From: Micromonospora sp. C95
GTDB taxonomy: Bacteria; Actinomycetota; Actinomycetes; Mycobacteriales; Micromonosporaceae
Direction: 5' to 3'
DNA length: 64,000 nt
Assembly (NCBI RefSeq): GCF_018070465.1
Contig: NZ_JAGPXT010000020.1
Span: 48,144-112,143 of the forward strand
The notes beneath the pieces were generated by a model that was not told where the DNA came from, ran no database searches, and saw only the letters and a program-made list of their open reading frames with translations. Position numbers and translations under genes: made by a program. Below, piece after piece: positions 60,229 through 64,000 of the stretch (position 1 is its first letter; every line of letters begins with the position of its first letter).

Positions 60229-61581
60229 ATGGGCCGGTTGTTCGGCACGGACGGCGTACGCGGGCGGGCGAACGCCGACCTCACTCCGGAGTTGGCGCTC
60301 TCGGTGGCCGTCGCGGCCGCCCACACCCTCGCCGAGTCGGATCGTGGCCGCGCTCCACTTGCCGTGGTGGGCCGGGACACCCGGGCCAGCGGCGAGATGC
60401 TGGAGGCCGCCGTGGTGGCCGGCCTGACCAGTGCGGGCGCGACGGTGATCAGGGTCGGCGTGCTACCCACCCCGGCGGTGGCGTTCCTCACCGCGGAGGC
60501 CAAGGCGGACCTCGGCGTGATGCTGTCGGCCTCCCACAACCCGATGCCGGACAACGGGATCAAGCTGTTCGCCGCGGGCGGGCACAAGCTGCCCGACGAG
60601 ATCGAGATGCGGATCGAGGCGGCGATCGAGGCCAACGCCACCACCGCCTGGCAGCGCCCGGTCGGCGCGGGGGTGGGCCGGGTGCACGACCTGCTCGACG
60701 GCGCGAGCCACTACGTGCAGCACGTCGCCGGAACGGCGCCCCACCGCCTCGACGGGATCAAGGTCGTGGTCGACTGCGCCAACGGCGCCGCCGCCGAGGT
60801 GGCCCCGGCGGTCTACCGGGAGGCCGGTGCCGAGGTCATCGCGATAAACGCCGAGCCGGACGGGCTCAACATCAACGACGAGTGCGGCTCCAACCACATC
60901 GCGGCGCTGCGCCAGGCGGTGGTGGAGCACGGGGCGCATCTCGGCATCGCGCACGACGGTGACGCCGACCGGTGCGTGGCGGTCAGCGCCGACGGCGAGG
61001 AGGTCGACGGCGACCAGGTGATGGCGATCCTGGCGCTGGCCATGCGGGAAGCCGGCACGCTGACCGGGGACACCCTGGTCGCCACCGTGATGAGCAACCT
61101 CGGTCTGCGCCTGGCCATGTCCGCGGCGGGCATCCGGCTGGTCGAGACCAAGGTCGGTGACCGGTACGTGCTTGAGGAACTGCGGGCCTCCGGGCTCGCC
61201 CTCGGCGGAGAGCAGAGCGGGCACATCGTCATGCCGGCGTACGCGACCACCGGCGACGGCGTCCTCACCGGGCTGCACCTGATGGCCCGGATGGCGGCCA
61301 CCGGTCGCTCCCTGGCCGACCTCGCCAGCGTGGTCACCAAGCTTCCCCAGGTGCTGATCAACGTGCCGGTCGGTGACCGCACCGTCGGTGCCGCCGCACC
61401 GGCGGTACGCGCCGAGGTCGAGCGGGCCGAGGTCGAGCTGGGCGAGACCGGCCGGGTACTGCTGCGCCCGTCGGGTACCGAACCACTGGTCCGGGTGATG
61501 GTCGAGGCCGCCACCGAGCAGACTGCCCGTGAGGTCGCCGAGCGCATCGCCGCCCACGTCCGCACCGCCAGCCCGGCCTGA
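60229..61581 (+). CDS. glmM: phosphoglucosamine mutase
   Basis: GlmM interconverts glucosamine 6- and 1-phosphate for peptidoglycan. ATG 60229 (GGAGG nine bases upstream) gives 450 residues. Landmarks are GRLFGTDGVRGRAN, the active-site serine in SASHNPMPDNGIKLF (~105), the metal loop HDGDADRCVAV (~245), the sugar-binding GGEQSGHIV and the phosphate-binding RPSGTEPLVRVMVE. glmM next to rplM-rpsI is common in actinobacteria. Confidence 0.97.
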   Translation: MGRLFGTDGVRGRANADLTPELALSVAVAAAHTLAESDRGRAPLAVVGRDTRASGEMLEAAVVAGLTSAGATVIRVGVLPTPAVAFLTAEAKADLGVMLSASHNPMPDNGIKLFAAGGHKLPDEIEMRIEAAIEANATTAWQRPVGAGVGRVHDLLDGASHYVQHVAGTAPHRLDGIKVVVDCANGAAAEVAPAVYREAGAEVIAINAEPDGLNINDECGSNHIAALRQAVVEHGAHLGIAHDGDADRCVAVSADGEEVDGDQVMAILALAMREAGTLTGDTLVATVMSNLGLRLAMSAAGIRLVETKVGDRYVLEELRASGLALGGEQSGHIVMPAYATTGDGVLTGLHLMARMAATGRSLADLASVVTKLPQVLINVPVGDRTVGAAAPAVRAEVERAEVELGETGRVLLRPSGTEPLVRVMVEAATEQTAREVAERIAAHVRTASPA

Positions 61582-61667
61582 TCCGCCACGGGGCCTCCCC
61601 CCATGAGGTCGCGCGCCGTGGAACGATAGCGCCCGGCCGCCAAAGGGCGGATGCGTGTCCCACGGGG

Positions 61668-62759
61668 GTGAGTGTGTCCTATCCGGATTCGCCTGATGCC
61701 GTCAGCCAGGCCGCCGGCGGCGCGCCGGCGGTGACGCCGCAGAGCTGGCTCGGAGCTCGCTGGGGTCGCCTGATCGCGATCATGATCGCGGTGGGGTTGG
61801 CCGTCGGTTCCGTGGCGGCGCCGTGGTCCGAGGTGACGCTCAGAGTGCTGGGTCGCACCAGAGACAACACGCTCGTCCACCAGGAGTCGACCACCGGGCT
61901 GGCCGTCACCGAGATCGACGGGTGGGGCTGGGCGTACCTGCTCGTGCTGGTGCCGCTGGTGCTGCTGGCAATTGCCTCGGTGGTGTTGCCCGGGTACGTG
62001 GGACGGGCCGCCGCCGTCGCGGCCGGCGCCGCCCTGCTGGCCATGTCCACGGTTCTGGTCGGCGCCGCCTACCACCTGTCGTCGGGACCGGACGAGGGTG
62101 CCGCCCGCTGGGCCGACGTCGTCCGCCGGCTGGCGCCGATCCTGGATCCGGACTACGGGTCCATCTGGTTCGGTTACGACAGCCCCGGCCTGGCGTGCGC
62201 GGTGCTCGCCGTCGCGACCCTCGCCGCGGTCGTGCTGACCAGCTGGTGGCCGGGCTCCGGCCGGGTCGCCGTCGCGTCGGCCGCCACCATCGCGCTGCTC
62301 GCCGGCATCGCACTGCCCTGGGTCACCGTGTACGGTGCCACCGCGAACGAGGTGGACCGGCGCAACGCCTGGTGGCCCACCTTCGGTGCCACATCGGTGC
62401 TCGTCGTGGTCGGCACCGTGGCCCTGGCCGCCCTGACCTGGTGGGTGGCGCTGCGCCGGTCGACCCGGGGGCGGCTGCCACTGGTGCTGGTCGGGGTGCC
62501 GGCGGCCTTCGCGCTCTTCCTCGCCTACGACTACGTCGGAATGGATCCGGAGGATTGGCAGGACGCCGCCGAACGCGCCCGCTACCTCGCGGTCATCCAC
62601 GATGTCCGGTCCGCCGCCGAACTGGCGCAGATGGCGCCCGCGCTGTTCCTCATCGCGATGGTGCTCGCCTGGTCGGCGGCGCGGCGGCGGGCCCGGGCCG
62701 CACGGTCACCGGTGGTCGCGGTGCCGGCCGAAACCGGCCCGGCCCCCGGTCCGGGCTGA
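61668..62759 (+). CDS. polytopic membrane protein of unknown function
   Basis: The 363-residue protein has about eight hydrophobic helices in pairs (for example LIAIMIAVGLAVGSVAAPW and YLLVLVPLVLLAIASVV). Short polar loops and a basic C-terminus (SAARRRARAARS) complete it. No family motif is recognised. The two halves look alike (helix pairs before SEVTLR and before VTVYGATANEVDRR), perhaps an internal duplication. GTG 61668 is used; GTG 61674 is two codons inside. Confidence 0.65.
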   Translation: MSVSYPDSPDAVSQAAGGAPAVTPQSWLGARWGRLIAIMIAVGLAVGSVAAPWSEVTLRVLGRTRDNTLVHQESTTGLAVTEIDGWGWAYLLVLVPLVLLAIASVVLPGYVGRAAAVAAGAALLAMSTVLVGAAYHLSSGPDEGAARWADVVRRLAPILDPDYGSIWFGYDSPGLACAVLAVATLAAVVLTSWWPGSGRVAVASAATIALLAGIALPWVTVYGATANEVDRRNAWWPTFGATSVLVVVGTVALAALTWWVALRRSTRGRLPLVLVGVPAAFALFLAYDYVGMDPEDWQDAAERARYLAVIHDVRSAAELAQMAPALFLIAMVLAWSAARRRARAARSPVVAVPAETGPAPGPG

Positions 62760-62770
62760 CGGCGCGTCGG

Positions 62771-63964
62771 TCACCGGACCTCGGGCAGCCGGCGCAGCCG
62801 GGTCACCGCCTCGGCCAGCACCTCGTGGCGTTTGCAGAAGGCGAACCGGATCAGCCGCCGACCGGCCTCGGGATCGTCGTAGAAGACCTGGGTGGGTACC
62901 GCCACCACGCCGGAGCGCTCGGGCAGCGTGCGGCAGAAGTCGACGCCGTCGGTGCCGCCGAGAGCGGTGATGTCGGCGGTGACGAAGTAGGTGCCCTCCG
63001 GGGTGTACACGTCGAACCCGGCCGCGGTCAGCCCGTCGATCAGTTGGTCGCGGCGGGCCTGTAGGTCGGCCCGGAAGGCGGTGAAGTAGTCGTCGGGCAG
63101 GGCGAGGGCCACCGCCACCGCGGGTTGCAGGGGCGCGGCGTTGACGTAGGTGAGGAACTGTTTGACCCGCAGTACCGCCGAGACCAACGTTGCCGGCCCG
63201 CTGGCCCAGCCCACCTTCCAGCCGGTGCAGGAGAAGGTCTTGCCGGCCGAGGAGATCCGCAGGGTGCGCTCGCGCATCCCGGGCAGCGTGGCCAGCGGTA
63301 CGTGCCCGCTGGCGGCGTCGGTGAAGGCCAGGTGCTCGTACACCTCGTCGGTGACCGCGTACGTGTCGTGCTCCTGGCAGAGTTCGGCGACCAGGGCCAG
63401 CTCGTCCGGGGTGAACACCTTGCCGGTCGGGTTGTGCGGCGAGTTCACCAGCACGAGTCGGGTACGCGCGCCGAACGCCGCCCGCAGTTCGGCCGGGTCG
63501 AAGGCGTACCGCCCGTCGGTCTCGGGACGCAGGGTGACCGGTCGCCGGATCGCGCCGGCCAGGGCGATCGAGGCGGCGTACGAGTCGTAGTAGGGCTCGA
63601 AACAGATCACCTCGTCGCCGGGCTCGCACAGGGCGAGGATGGCCGAGGCGACGGCCTCGGTGGCTCCGGCGGTCACCACCACCTCGCCGTCCGGGTCGTA
63701 GTCCAGCCCCCAGAAGCGGCGCTGGTGCGCCGCCACGGCCGCCCGTAGTTCGGGGACGCCGGGGCCGGGCGGGTACTGGTTGCGGCCGGCGGCCAGGGCC
63801 TGCGCCGCGGCGGCGAGCATCTCGGGCGGGCCGTCGGTGTCCGGGAAACCCTGCCCGAGGTTCACCGCGCCGGTACGCAGCGCGAGAGCGGACATCTCGG
63901 CGAAGATCGTCGTCCCGAACGGGCGCATCCGGGCCACCAGCGGGTCGACATCGCGGCTCGTCAC
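62771..63964 (-). CDS. PLP-dependent aminotransferase, class I
   Basis: The 397-residue protein has the fold-type-I aminotransferase pattern: VNLGQGFPDTDGP, GATEAVASAILAL, NSPHNPTGKVF (~residue 180), the Schiff-base Lys in SSAGKTFSCTGWKVGW (~240) and RFAFCKRHEVL (substrate Arg). It resembles kynurenine/methionine or N-succinyldiaminopimelate aminotransferases; which substrate is used cannot be read here. GTG 63964 is the start. Neighbours give no further hint. Confidence 0.88.
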   Translation of the reverse strand: MTSRDVDPLVARMRPFGTTIFAEMSALALRTGAVNLGQGFPDTDGPPEMLAAAAQALAAGRNQYPPGPGVPELRAAVAAHQRRFWGLDYDPDGEVVVTAGATEAVASAILALCEPGDEVICFEPYYDSYAASIALAGAIRRPVTLRPETDGRYAFDPAELRAAFGARTRLVLVNSPHNPTGKVFTPDELALVAELCQEHDTYAVTDEVYEHLAFTDAASGHVPLATLPGMRERTLRISSAGKTFSCTGWKVGWASGPATLVSAVLRVKQFLTYVNAAPLQPAVAVALALPDDYFTAFRADLQARRDQLIDGLTAAGFDVYTPEGTYFVTADITALGGTDGVDFCRTLPERSGVVAVPTQVFYDDPEAGRRLIRFAFCKRHEVLAEAVTRLRRLPEVR

Positions 63965-64000
63965 GCCCGTCAGGGTACGGGGGTGATCTGCCCGCCCGCC

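Overview
The window reads as a chromosomal segment of a high-GC actinobacterium, most likely Micromonosporaceae (Micromonospora or a close relative). This rests on very high GC, many GTG/TTG starts and ATGA/GTGA stop-start overlaps, actinobacterial ribosomal operons, a four-gene conservon, a HemD-HTH nitrate regulator and an F420-type luciferase-like oxidoreductase. The genus is inferred from gene content, not computed.

Layout. (1) 1-12,864: the distal spc and alpha ribosomal operons. The order is rplN (3' end), rplX, rplE, rpsZ, rpsH, rplF, rplR, rpsE, rpmD, rplO, a terminator, secY, adk, map, a DUF1707 membrane protein, infA, rpmJ, rpsM, rpsK, rpsD, rpoA, rplQ and truA. (2) 12,899-17,482: a membrane-anchored protein of unknown function, an RsmC-like methyltransferase, an ABC-F ATPase and an aldo/keto reductase. 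(3) 17,615-28,378: two tandem, paralogous giant secreted proteins (ThuA + sugar-dehydrogenase-like + PKD + CBM6-like + LamG-like modules), each preceded by the same 30-bp promoter-region pattern. (4) 28,730-34,988: a TPP riboswitch and the operon thiE-thiO-thiS-thiG-tenI-like-thiD-thiC. (5) 35,157-41,788: a proline-rich membrane protein, then a split NMT1/SsuA-type ABC system. Its ATPase, a luciferase-like monooxygenase and a cupin lie on one strand; its lipoprotein and permease lie on the other. (6) 41,944-48,082: an orphan amino-acid-type binding lipoprotein divergent from a conservon (sensor kinase, roadblock, DUF742, GTPase). (7) 48,123-58,958: nitrate assimilation, with nitrate reductase, electron-transfer flavoprotein, nirB, nirD and an NnaR-like regulator in one coupled operon behind a four-half-site GlnR-box candidate. 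Next to it lie a methyltransferase, a MazEF-like pair and narK. (8) 59,168-61,581: rplM-rpsI and glmM, then a membrane protein and an aminotransferase.

How the genes work together. The thiamine operon covers the pyrimidine branch (ThiC, ThiD), the thiazole branch (ThiO, ThiS, ThiG, TenI-like) and the coupling step (ThiE) under one riboswitch. The nitrate block covers uptake (NarK), reduction to nitrite and to ammonium, and a dedicated regulator.

The most unusual structure is a pair of long perfect hairpins, at 32,457-32,528 and 41,851-41,920. They share a loop sequence of about 24 nt but have unrelated, fully self-complementary arms of 23 and 21 bp. One hairpin, with a decayed tandem copy, is translated as the C-terminal tail of the TenI-like protein; the other sits between convergent genes. 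This looks like a small palindromic repeat family defined by its loop. All statements come from reading the sequence; no database search or folding program was run.
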